Shown: in pieces, positions 24,068-31,990 of the stretch
How the letters are laid out: each line of letters begins with the position of its first letter
Numbering within the stretch: the stretch's first letter is position 1
Assembly: GCA_964344035.1 (NCBI GenBank)
Contig: CAYFLK010000003.1
Location: 1 to 64,000 of the forward strand
Direction of reading: 5' to 3'
DNA: 64,000 nucleotides
Source: UBA1014 sp964344035
GTDB taxonomy: Bacteria > SAR324 > NAC60-12
Made by a program: the position numbers and the translations under genes
The notes under the pieces: generated by a model
Databases searched by the model: none
What the model saw: only the letters and a program-made list of their open reading frames with translations
What the model was told of the DNA's origin: nothing

Positions 24068-25483
24068 TCAGTTGAAACGGACAAATTCGAATTCAAACGG
24101 TCTGCGGTTTATTTTTCCCCGGGGCGGGGCAATCCAGTTGGCGATTTTTCCTGGTACGGTGACAGGCTGCATCAGAGACTGCACGTATTTCCTGTCGTCT
24201 TCACTCGGCAGCCAGTTATTCCTGTTTTGTTCCCATTCATTGGGGCTCAAAAGGTTTCCCTGGGGGTCTGTTTGAATCTCGGAGAACTGGCCAATACCGC
24301 GGTGGAACGCGCGGTGGGGCAGTTTTAACTGAAAGTCGATCCCGGCTTCGTGGATGATCTTGTTCCAGCGCCTGACCCCGAGTTCGGAATCCGAGATGTA
24401 ATCGTCCCTCAGGCGTTCGTTCACCGAGTTCAATTCCGGAACCTCGGACTGCACCAGCTGACCATCCATAAGCTGGAGCATCGGATAGGAGGTATCATAA
24501 AGCTGGTGGTCATCCTCGATCTTCGATTCGTTGAAACGTCCCTTGAGTCCCATGTTGTAGTAGTTTGCTGCATTCGTCGAAAGTTCCTGACCGAACAGAT
24601 CACATGAAACGCTGAAATGGAAGTTGAGGTATTTCTGGAGAAGAAGCAGATCGATGCCCCCATGCGCACGCACGTCATTGGTACTGTGTTCATTCATCAG
24701 ATCACAAGTGCGCTGCACCACCCGGCTGATCCCGGTTTCCCCGACAAACATGTGATGCGCCTCCTCGGTTAACATAAACCGGCATGTGCGCGCCAGCGGA
24801 TCGAACCCCGATTCCGCCAGTGAAGCCAGCTGGAATTTGCCGTCCCGGTCGGTGAAATAAGTAAACATGTAAAATGAAAGCCAGTCCGGGGTCTCTTCGT
24901 TGAATGCCTGGAGGATCCTGGGTTTGTCCGCGTCCCCGGAGTGGCGTTCCAGCATTTCTTCCGCCTCTTCACGTCCGTCGCGCCCGAAGTAGGCGTGGAG
25001 CAGGTAAACCATCGCCCAGAGGTGACGCCCCTCTTCAACGTTGACCTGGAACAGGTTGCGCAGGTCATACAGGGAGGGACATGTTTTTCCCAGGTGACGC
25101 TGCTGTTCCACCGATGCCGGTTCAGTGTCACCCTGAGTGACAATCAGGCGCCTCAGTTCCCCGCGGAATTCACCCGGGACTTCCTGCCATGCCTTCTGTC
25201 CCTTGTATTTGCCGAAACCGATCTTCCGGCCTTCCACCTGGGGTTCGAGGAAAATGCCCCAGCGGTATTCGGGCATGCGGACATAGTCAAAGTGCGCCCA
25301 TCCATCCTTTTCCACGCTCACCGCGGTACGCAGATATACATCGAGATTGTTGCTTTCCAGCGGTCCGAGTTCATTCCACCAGTTGAGGTATTCGGGCTGC
25401 CAGTGTTCGAGCGCACGCTGCAGGCGGCGGTCGCTGTTCAGGTTGACGTTGTTTGGTATTTTTTCACTGTAGTCGATACTCAT
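24068..25483 (-). CDS. boxB: Benzoyl-CoA 2,3-epoxidase oxygenase subunit BoxB
   Basis: A 471-residue di-iron monooxygenase that converts benzoyl-CoA to its 2,3-epoxide using O2 and electrons from the BoxA reductase. Iron-ligand helices are visible as NVEEGRHLWAM near residue 149 and LTEEAHHMFVGETG near 239. The amino terminus (PNNVNLNSDRRLQRALE) and overall length match characterised BoxB. boxC lies 32 bases upstream. BoxA, the NADPH-dependent partner, is not in the window. Confidence 0.93.
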   Translation of the reverse strand: MSIDYSEKIPNNVNLNSDRRLQRALEHWQPEYLNWWNELGPLESNNLDVYLRTAVSVEKDGWAHFDYVRMPEYRWGIFLEPQVEGRKIGFGKYKGQKAWQEVPGEFRGELRRLIVTQGDTEPASVEQQRHLGKTCPSLYDLRNLFQVNVEEGRHLWAMVYLLHAYFGRDGREEAEEMLERHSGDADKPRILQAFNEETPDWLSFYMFTYFTDRDGKFQLASLAESGFDPLARTCRFMLTEEAHHMFVGETGISRVVQRTCDLMNEHSTNDVRAHGGIDLLLLQKYLNFHFSVSCDLFGQELSTNAANYYNMGLKGRFNESKIEDDHQLYDTSYPMLQLMDGQLVQSEVPELNSVNERLRDDYISDSELGVRRWNKIIHEAGIDFQLKLPHRAFHRGIGQFSEIQTDPQGNLLSPNEWEQNRNNWLPSEDDRKYVQSLMQPVTVPGKIANWIAPPRGKINRRPFEFEFVRFN

Positions 25484-25515
25484 GGGTTTATTTTATTCAA
25501 TGAGTGTAAGGAGAT

Positions 25516-27165
25516 TCATGCGCGGCCAGGATCATAACTGGCTTGTTTCCCTGTTCCGTATAATTTAAGCGCCCCGTTTTCACCAACCGCGTTGGGTCGC
25601 TGGAAAATCCAGTTCTGCCATGCGCTGAGGCGGCCAAAGATCTTGGTTTCCAGGGTTTCCGGCCCCGCAAAGCGCAGAGAAGCTTCCATACCGGTCAGAG
25701 CGTCCGGGGAGAAACTGGTGCGCTCTTCAACAGCGATCCGCACTTCGTCTTCCCAGTCGATGTCGTCAGGGATAAAAGTCACTAGGCCGAGTGCCTCCGA
25801 TTGTGTGGCGTCCAGTTTTTCGCTGATGGCCTCCCGCACTGCCTGCACGCGATCAGGCTGTTCCAGAAAACGGGTCTGCAGGCGTGTCAGCCCGTTGCAC
25901 ATGGGGTACGAGCCGAAGTTTAATGCAGTCGGGATCAATAACGCCGGAGGAGATGGATCTTCCTCAAAAACTCCGTCCAGCATGTAACTCCGATCGGCAG
26001 CGAGCACAAGTTCCAGGAGGGTACCGGCAAAGCAGCTTCCCGGTTCGACAAAGCAGAACAGGCTGCGGGAAGTGAGGTCAAGGCGCTTGTAAACCCGTTT
26101 CAGGTTGAGCAGGATTTCACGCGCAAGCCAGTCCTCACGGTTTTCCTCCAGCAATGCGTCATATTCAATGACGCGCTCCGCGTCTCCCCGGGAGCGGATG
26201 ATCCAGGTTCCCAATTCAGGTTCGTTGAAACTGAGGTGCAGGATGGCGTCATCAAGTTCGCGCGCCATTGCCAGCGGCCAGAAATCCGTTCCTTGTTGAT
26301 GTATCTGCGCAACCGTTTCCGGAACCGTTCCCTCTGGCGTGTGAATTGTCAACTCCACACATCCGCGTGACCTGTCGCAGCGCACATGTACGTGTTCATA
26401 GCGGATGTCGTCGCCTTCTATTTTCTTGTTGAGCGGATTTAGCCGAATTCCCTTAGGGTCTGATGGCTTGATGTTACGCGAGGCGAATTCCTCCGCGCGA
26501 TTCTGCACCGATTCCTTGAAATGCGAACGGGGGGCAAGTTCATCGACCAATTTCCATTGAATCGCGCGTTTACCCCGGATGCCTTCTGAAAGTGTACAGA
26601 AATAATCAGCGTGGTCGCGCCGCACTCCGCGCTTGTCCACAACCCGCGTTAAACCTCCTGTTCCCGGAAGCACTGCGAGAAGACAGACTTCCGGGAGCGA
26701 AACGGAGCTGGAACCGTCGTCCACCAGCATGATATGTTCCGTGGCCAATGCCAGTTCATAACCGCCGCCGGCAGCTGTTCCGTTGAGGGCTGCTATGTAA
26801 GTCTGTCCGGAAAACCTGCTTGCATCTTCTATTGCATTCCGGGTTTCATTGGTGAATTTGCAGAAATTGACCTTGTGGGCATGCGTCGATTGGCCCAGCA
26901 TCGGGATATTTGCCCCGGAACTGAAAACACGCTCCATGTTCGAGGTGATGACCACCGCTCCCACTTCCGGATGCTCGAAACGCAGACGCTGCACAGCATC
27001 GTGAAGCTCGATGTCTACGCCGAGATCGTAAGAGTTCAGCTTCAGCGTGTATCCCGGATGAAGCCCGGCGTTTTCATCAACCGATAAAATGAGTGTAGCG
27101 ACCGCCCCTTCGCAATATAGACGCCAATGCCGGTATTGCTCCGGAGTGGTGTTGAAATCTATCAT
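25516..27165 (-). CDS. boxC: 2,3-epoxybenzoyl-CoA dihydrolase BoxC
   Basis: A 549-residue crotonase-superfamily enzyme that opens the ring of 2,3-epoxybenzoyl-CoA, giving 3,4-dehydroadipyl-CoA semialdehyde and formate. It contains two enoyl-hydratase-like regions; the first has the oxyanion segments SSGANIPML and GTAAGGGYELALA. Length is that of known BoxC (about 550). It is the first gene of the cluster. The 27166-27405 gap upstream is AT-rich and contains a near-palindrome that may control it. Note that this pathway releases formate, like the aldehyde oxidation proposed for the neighbouring operon. Confidence 0.93.
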   Translation of the reverse strand: MIDFNTTPEQYRHWRLYCEGAVATLILSVDENAGLHPGYTLKLNSYDLGVDIELHDAVQRLRFEHPEVGAVVITSNMERVFSSGANIPMLGQSTHAHKVNFCKFTNETRNAIEDASRFSGQTYIAALNGTAAGGGYELALATEHIMLVDDGSSSVSLPEVCLLAVLPGTGGLTRVVDKRGVRRDHADYFCTLSEGIRGKRAIQWKLVDELAPRSHFKESVQNRAEEFASRNIKPSDPKGIRLNPLNKKIEGDDIRYEHVHVRCDRSRGCVELTIHTPEGTVPETVAQIHQQGTDFWPLAMARELDDAILHLSFNEPELGTWIIRSRGDAERVIEYDALLEENREDWLAREILLNLKRVYKRLDLTSRSLFCFVEPGSCFAGTLLELVLAADRSYMLDGVFEEDPSPPALLIPTALNFGSYPMCNGLTRLQTRFLEQPDRVQAVREAISEKLDATQSEALGLVTFIPDDIDWEDEVRIAVEERTSFSPDALTGMEASLRFAGPETLETKIFGRLSAWQNWIFQRPNAVGENGALKLYGTGKQASYDPGRA

Positions 27166-27221
27166 GCCCTGCTCTTTGCCGTGTGTGCTCTCTGATCAAA
27201 AGGATTGGCTGAATAATATGA

Positions 27222-27241
27222 GGCTTTTATAAATAAAAACC
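27222..27241. promoter_or_regulatory. Near-palindrome upstream of boxC
   Basis: A 20-base inverted repeat GGCTTTTAT-AA-ATAAAAACC with one mismatch lies about 60 bases upstream of the boxC start, in an AT-rich divergent region. It is in the right place for an operator, but no promoter boxes are clear and AT-rich sequence yields such symmetry by chance. No BoxR-type TGCA repeat is visible. Confidence 0.25.
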
Positions 27242-27405
27242 TTTACTGCCTGAATAAATCGTATAAAATTGTACCGAAATACATAATAATAAGAAACTAT
27301 CGATCGCATATGGTAGAGTCAAGCCTGAAAGCAACAACAAGGGGAAACCTATATGAGCGTTCCCCCGGCAGAGTTTCCGGGGAAAGCACGGGTGTAGTGG
27401 AAAGT

Positions 27406-27882
27406 ATGAGGGCGTGCAACATTCGGCAGGCCGAGGCAGCGGACCTGGAGAAGGTCATCGAACTGGACGCGAACATCACTGGATTGAGGAAGCGGGAAAA
27501 CTGGAAACAACTGCTGCATCGGTTTGGAGCACAAAACCGCAACGGTTTTTTCCTGATAGCGGAAGACGGCGAGCGTTTTCTAGGGTTCATCATCGGCGAG
27601 GTGCGTGCATGGGAATTTGGTTCACCTCCCTGCGGTTGGGTGTTTGCAATCGGAGTGCATCCTGAAAGTAGAACCGAGAGGATCGGCACGTGCCTGTTTG
27701 AGGAGATCTGCGAACGATTTCGCCGAAGCGGGATTTTTATTGTCCGCACCATGCTTGCGCGGGAAGACCATTTGAACATGAGTTTTTTCCGCAGCCAGGG
27801 AATGCGCGGCGGACCGTTTATCCAGCTGGAAAAAAAGTTGGATGATCCCGCGGCGGTCAGACCAACCGGAAACCCCTCATGA
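27406..27882 (+). CDS. GNAT-family N-acetyltransferase
   Basis: A 158-residue GCN5-related acetyltransferase. The acetyl-CoA-binding motif is in AIGVHPESRTERIGTCLF, with the following helix LFEEICERFRRSG. I start at the ATG at 27406 (MRACNIRQAEAADLEKV), where the GNAT fold begins and GGAAAG precedes the codon; the upstream reading to 27310 is not domain-like. The gene ends in an ATGA overlap with an Rrf2-type regulator, so the two are cotranscribed. The acetyl acceptor is not predictable. Confidence 0.75.
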   Translation: MRACNIRQAEAADLEKVIELDANITGLRKRENWKQLLHRFGAQNRNGFFLIAEDGERFLGFIIGEVRAWEFGSPPCGWVFAIGVHPESRTERIGTCLFEEICERFRRSGIFIVRTMLAREDHLNMSFFRSQGMRGGPFIQLEKKLDDPAAVRPTGNPS

Positions 27883-28325
27883 AACTTAATCGAGCAACTC
27901 GATACGCCTTGTACGCGGTGCTGGAACTGGCCCGTGATCCTGAGACTCACATGTCGGCCACGGAGATAGCAAAAAAGTACGGCATATCGGCCAACCACCT
28001 TGTCAAGGTGCTCCATGATCTTGGCCGGGCCAGGCTTGTCGGGTCAGTGCGTGGCGCCGGGGGGGGGCACCGCTTCATCGGCAATGCCAAACGCACCACC
28101 CTGCTGGATGTGATAGAACTTTTTGAGGATGTAAGGGAAACAAACAGGGGGGTGCCTGAACCGGGAGAGGAAACCAGCATCGGGCAGTCACTGGGGCTGG
28201 TTTTGAAGGAAATCGAGGACATCGCGGTGGCAACCCTGGCCTCAATCAGTATCGCCACTTTTCTCAAGACCATGGAACCTGTCCCGGCCTCGCCTGCAAA
28301 TGCGCAAGAATGGCCCCGCTTGTAA
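27879..28325 (+). CDS. Rrf2-family transcriptional regulator without cysteines
   Basis: A 148-residue winged-helix regulator of the Rrf2 family (IscR, NsrR, CymR relatives). The DNA-binding part is clear: MKLNRATRYALYAVLELA, then SATEIAKKYGISANHLVKV and the wing VRGAGGGHRF. IscR and NsrR bind an iron-sulfur cluster through three cysteines after the wing; this protein has no cysteine at all, so it should not be a cluster sensor of that type. It overlaps the GNAT gene by four bases. Confidence 0.85.
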   Translation: MKLNRATRYALYAVLELARDPETHMSATEIAKKYGISANHLVKVLHDLGRARLVGSVRGAGGGHRFIGNAKRTTLLDVIELFEDVRETNRGVPEPGEETSIGQSLGLVLKEIEDIAVATLASISIATFLKTMEPVPASPANAQEWPRL

Positions 28326-28412
28326 ACGGACACGGGCAATGTTCTGCAAACCGAGATTTTTCATGAAAATTCACCGCAGTCGGTTGAAGGACTTATCTCA
28401 TGATTTGCTGAC

Positions 28413-29849
28413 GTGAATAAGTGCATGAAGCGTGTTTCTTTTCACACACTTGGCTGCCGGCTCAACCACTCGGAAACCGAGGTATTGCAGCGCAGTTTCG
28501 AGCAGGCGGGATACCGTATAGTGGATGAATCAACCCCCGCCGAGGTGTGCGTGGTCAACACCTGTACGGTTACCGAACACAGCGACGCAAAAAACCGCCA
28601 GGTCATCCGGGCTGTTCATAGGCGTAATCCGGAAGCGGATATTGCTGTGATCGGCTGCTATGCGCAGATGTCCGCGGAGGAAATCATGGGCATAGAGGGT
28701 GTAGCACTGGTAGTGGGGAATGAAGAAAAACTGAAGCTGGTGGAATATCTTGATAAAATCGAAATCCAGGATTCACCGCTAATTATTCCTTCTCCCGAAA
28801 GCAGAAGGAGCAAAAGGGCGAAACCCGGCAAAACTACTTTCCTCTCACCGGTCGTTGAGAGAGCAGTTTTTCTTCCCGACGAGGAAAAGGGGAAACCGGA
28901 CTATGCCTACCGAACGCGGGCTTCCCTGAAGATCCAGGACGGCTGTGATTTCATGTGTTCGTTCTGCATCATCCCGTTTGCACGCGGAAGGTCGCGCCAC
29001 CGCAATTTCGAAAACCTGCTTGATGAAGCCCACATGCTGGCCGGTGAAGGAGTGAAGGAAATCGTCCTCACCGGTGTCAACTTGGGGATCTATAATGAAT
29101 CCGGAAGGACCCTTGCGGATGTGGTGGACGCGCTTAATGAACTGCAGGATATTTCACGTATACGCATCAGTTCGATTGAACCGACAACAGTGCAGCCGCA
29201 ACTGTTGGAATACATGGCTGACCCGCGACACAAGCTGTTGCCTTTTCTCCACCTCCCAATGCAATCAGGTTCAAAAGAAATATTGCGCGACATGAAACGC
29301 CGCTACGGTCCAGATGAATTTGCCGAGGAGTTGTTGAGCGCCTGGAAACGTCTTCCGGACCTATGTCTGGGGACCGACGTGATGGTCGGTTTTCCCGGAG
29401 AAAGTGAGGAACAGTTTGAAGCGACATTGAAACTGCTTGCCGATCTGCCGTTGGCTTATTTTCACGTCTTTCCGTTTTCCGCCAGAGAAGGCACGGCTGC
29501 GTTCCGGATGGCAGACCGTGTTGATCCGGAAACCAGGCAGCGGCGAAGCGATGTGCTTCGTGAACTGAGCCGGAGAAAACGGAGGATGTTCCAGAAAGCG
29601 ATGCTTGGCTCGGTCCGCGAGGTGTTGTTTGAAAACAGGAAAGCCGATGGAAAGCAGTGCGGGTACACAGACAACTACATGCGTGTGGCCCTTAACGATC
29701 CTCAATTCCCGGATTTTCACAATCGAGTCATCCCAGTTCAGTTGACATCGATAAAGGGTGGGGAGTTGAACGGCTTTCCGGTGCTTGAGGGTCAGGCTGT
29801 GTCTAGCGGATCAAGCGATTTCACCAGTTCATCCATTTGCTTCGCCTGA
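28413..29849 (+). CDS. mtaB: tRNA t6A37 methylthiotransferase MtaB-like
   Basis: A radical-SAM methylthiotransferase of about 478 residues that adds a methylthio group to N6-threonylcarbamoyladenosine at position 37 of tRNA. The amino-terminal cluster domain has FHTLGCRLNHSETE, NTCTVTEH and VIGCYAQ cysteines; the radical-SAM motif CDFMCSFCIIPFARGRSRHR lies near residue 178. The short linker and CRLN signature are MtaB-like rather than MiaB or RimO. GTG at 28413 and ATG at 28425 are both possible starts. Its 3' end overlaps the convergent kdsA gene by 58 bases. Confidence 0.88.
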   Translation: MNKCMKRVSFHTLGCRLNHSETEVLQRSFEQAGYRIVDESTPAEVCVVNTCTVTEHSDAKNRQVIRAVHRRNPEADIAVIGCYAQMSAEEIMGIEGVALVVGNEEKLKLVEYLDKIEIQDSPLIIPSPESRRSKRAKPGKTTFLSPVVERAVFLPDEEKGKPDYAYRTRASLKIQDGCDFMCSFCIIPFARGRSRHRNFENLLDEAHMLAGEGVKEIVLTGVNLGIYNESGRTLADVVDALNELQDISRIRISSIEPTTVQPQLLEYMADPRHKLLPFLHLPMQSGSKEILRDMKRRYGPDEFAEELLSAWKRLPDLCLGTDVMVGFPGESEEQFEATLKLLADLPLAYFHVFPFSAREGTAAFRMADRVDPETRQRRSDVLRELSRRKRRMFQKAMLGSVREVLFENRKADGKQCGYTDNYMRVALNDPQFPDFHNRVIPVQLTSIKGGELNGFPVLEGQAVSSGSSDFTSSSICFA

Positions 29850-30646
29850 CGCAGAAACGGTTCCAGCAGTTCTAGCCGTAACGCGCTTGGTCCGTCGCAC
29901 AGCGCCTTTTCCGGTTCCGGGTGTGCCTCCAGGAACAAACCCGCCAGCCCCTGCGCCATCCCTGACAACGCCAGTTCACGCAGCCACTGCCTGCGCCCTC
30001 CGGCGGCAGAACCTTTTCCGCCCGGGACCTGCAGCGAGTGGGTCACATCAAACAGCACCGGGTAACCGTAGCCTTTGAGAACAGGGAACCCAAGCATGTC
30101 CACCACCAGGTTGTTGTAACCGAAGTTGCTGCCTCGTTCGCACAGCATCAGCCGGGAGTTGCCCGCGGACTCGAATTTTTTGAGGATGTTGCCCATTTCC
30201 CAGGGAGAAAGGAACTGGGCTTTCTTGATGTTGATCGCAGCGCCGGTTTTTGCCATCGCGTTCACCAAATCGGTCTGCCGGGAAAGAAATGCCGGAAGCT
30301 GTAGCACATCCGCGACTTCCGCCGCAGATTGTGCCTGCCATGGTTCATGCACATCGGTGAGCACCGGTGTTTTGAATTCCCGTTTAACCCTTTCCAGCAG
30401 GCGCAGCCCTTCCTCCAGCCCAGGACCTCGATGGGAGTTGATTGAAGAGCGGTTTGCTTTGTCAAATGAAGCTTTAAAAATATAAGGTACCGCCAGTTGT
30501 TCTGTGACAGTGCGAAAAGTCTCAGCGACATGCATCACCACCTCAGCCGATTCCAGCACGTTCAAGCCCCCGATCAGGACGAAAGGCAGGTTGTTAGCGA
30601 TTTCAATTTCAGCAATGTTCACGGAATTCTGACTCGTCATATTCAT
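29792..30646 (-). CDS. kdsA: 3-deoxy-8-phosphooctulonate (KDO-8-phosphate) synthase
   Basis: A 284-residue cytoplasmic enzyme that condenses phosphoenolpyruvate and arabinose-5-phosphate for lipopolysaccharide core sugar. Conserved blocks are CERGSNFGYNNLVVDM and LFDVTHSLQVPGG. Near residue 26 the sequence reads GGLNVLES: asparagine 29 replaces the metal-binding cysteine, as in the metal-independent E. coli class. I start at the ATG at 30646, which overlaps the upstream stop as ATGA; an ATG two codons later is also possible. Its last 58 bases lie opposite the end of mtaB. It indicates an outer membrane with lipopolysaccharide. Confidence 0.92.
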   Translation of the reverse strand: MNMTSQNSVNIAEIEIANNLPFVLIGGLNVLESAEVVMHVAETFRTVTEQLAVPYIFKASFDKANRSSINSHRGPGLEEGLRLLERVKREFKTPVLTDVHEPWQAQSAAEVADVLQLPAFLSRQTDLVNAMAKTGAAINIKKAQFLSPWEMGNILKKFESAGNSRLMLCERGSNFGYNNLVVDMLGFPVLKGYGYPVLFDVTHSLQVPGGKGSAAGGRRQWLRELALSGMAQGLAGLFLEAHPEPEKALCDGPSALRLELLEPFLRQAKQMDELVKSLDPLDTA

Positions 30647-31701
30647 AAAATTTGAACGGGTTTCATCTGCTTTTCCACTCCCGGACCCCAAGTGTCGGAA
30701 AGCATGTATCCCAGCGGGTATGGGTCCGAGGGGTCGACCCCGTATTGGCAGACAGCGTAAATCCATGCGCTGCCGGAAATGCGCGGGAGGACTGCCGGAT
30801 AATCACCAACACGGGTTACCCCGGTTATTTCCAGGTCAAAGACACTGTCGATGATCGATCTATGACGAATTTTTTTTCCGATTTCAAGCGATTCCCGTGC
30901 ATGCAGAACCGCCAACCTCGCTGCGCTGCCCGTCCCGCATGGAGAACGGTCCATGCGCCCAGGGAGCATTACCGTACCACTTCTTAATTCAAGGGGTCTG
31001 CCGTTGACCGAATCGCAAAACATGGCATACCCGATACGGTTTAATTCGGGAATCATTGGGTGTTGAACTGGAACCTGCTCCACGGCGGCATGATAGATTT
31101 TCGTGCCTATATCCACCAGTTCCCGCGCCTTTTCCGGGAGGATCTCCAGGTCCAACGCCTGTGCATCAATCAAGACAAAAAAATCTCCGCCGAAGGCGAT
31201 ATCGACCCTGATAGTACCAAGTCCCGGCACCATTAAAACATGATCAAGATGGAGTGCAAATGCGGGCATGAAATCCAGTGAGACTTTTACGCATTTCCCA
31301 TTGAAGCAATCAGCGGTTGCGGTAACCAGCCCTGAAGGAGTGTCCAACACCACTGTGGTTTCTGGTTCCTGCATCGGCAGGATTCCGGTTTCCAGCAACA
31401 CCGTGGTGACGCACATGGCATTGGAACCGGACATCCCGTGACAGGAATCAGCCTGCATCGGAACAAAAGCAGCGTCAGCGTCGGGTCTTGTGGGAGGCAA
31501 CAGCAGGTTGACCGTGATCTGGGAACTTCCCCTAGGTTCTTGGACCGTGAAGCGGCGCAGGCTGTCGTCCACCTGGTTCAGGTGCCGCATTTTTTCCAAC
31601 ATGGTTTTTCCGGGAACATCCAGCACTCCCCCGGTGATTACCTTACCCACTTCCCCCGCGGCATGCGCACAGACGACATGCAGAGTTTTACTCCACTGCA
31701 T
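30643..31701 (-). CDS. Proline racemase family protein (hydroxyproline epimerase-type)
   Basis: A 352-residue member of the proline racemase / 4-hydroxyproline 2-epimerase / trans-3-hydroxyproline dehydratase family. Of the two catalytic positions, the first is serine (GMSGSNAMC) and the second cysteine (DRSPCGTG); proline racemases have cysteine at both. A Ser/Cys pair has been described among hydroxyproline epimerases. I start at the ATG at 31701 (MQWSKTLH), because the upstream alternative at 31728 is TTG with no ribosome site. It is translationally coupled to kdsA by an ATGA overlap, an odd pairing. The 31702-31990 gap upstream holds no supported gene. Confidence 0.82.
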   Translation of the reverse strand: MQWSKTLHVVCAHAAGEVGKVITGGVLDVPGKTMLEKMRHLNQVDDSLRRFTVQEPRGSSQITVNLLLPPTRPDADAAFVPMQADSCHGMSGSNAMCVTTVLLETGILPMQEPETTVVLDTPSGLVTATADCFNGKCVKVSLDFMPAFALHLDHVLMVPGLGTIRVDIAFGGDFFVLIDAQALDLEILPEKARELVDIGTKIYHAAVEQVPVQHPMIPELNRIGYAMFCDSVNGRPLELRSGTVMLPGRMDRSPCGTGSAARLAVLHARESLEIGKKIRHRSIIDSVFDLEITGVTRVGDYPAVLPRISGSAWIYAVCQYGVDPSDPYPLGYMLSDTWGPGVEKQMKPVQIL

Positions 31702-31990
31702 CGGCAAGCCTGGGTTGATCTGAAACAAACATCATATGAACCGGTTCAAAAGTACTCAGTTTGTGTGTGTCCCGTAAAACAATCTGCTGTGAGGTTGCGT
31801 TTCGATTGATCAATGATAGGGGCGGGATTCAAATTCGCGGGCCATTCTTCCAAAACGCATCACACACTAACCTGGCAGTCAATCGCAAGTTTTGTGAATG
31901 TCTTGTCAGGAGACAGTATACATCAATACAATCGGCAAATCTGTTGCATGAGTATCCTGTTGGTATTTCTGCCGAGAAGGGTTTCTGAAG

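Noticed and set aside
31438..31988. Small plus-strand frames around the proline-racemase-family start
   Set aside because: They are antisense to or just beyond the real gene, without ribosome sites or conserved motifs.
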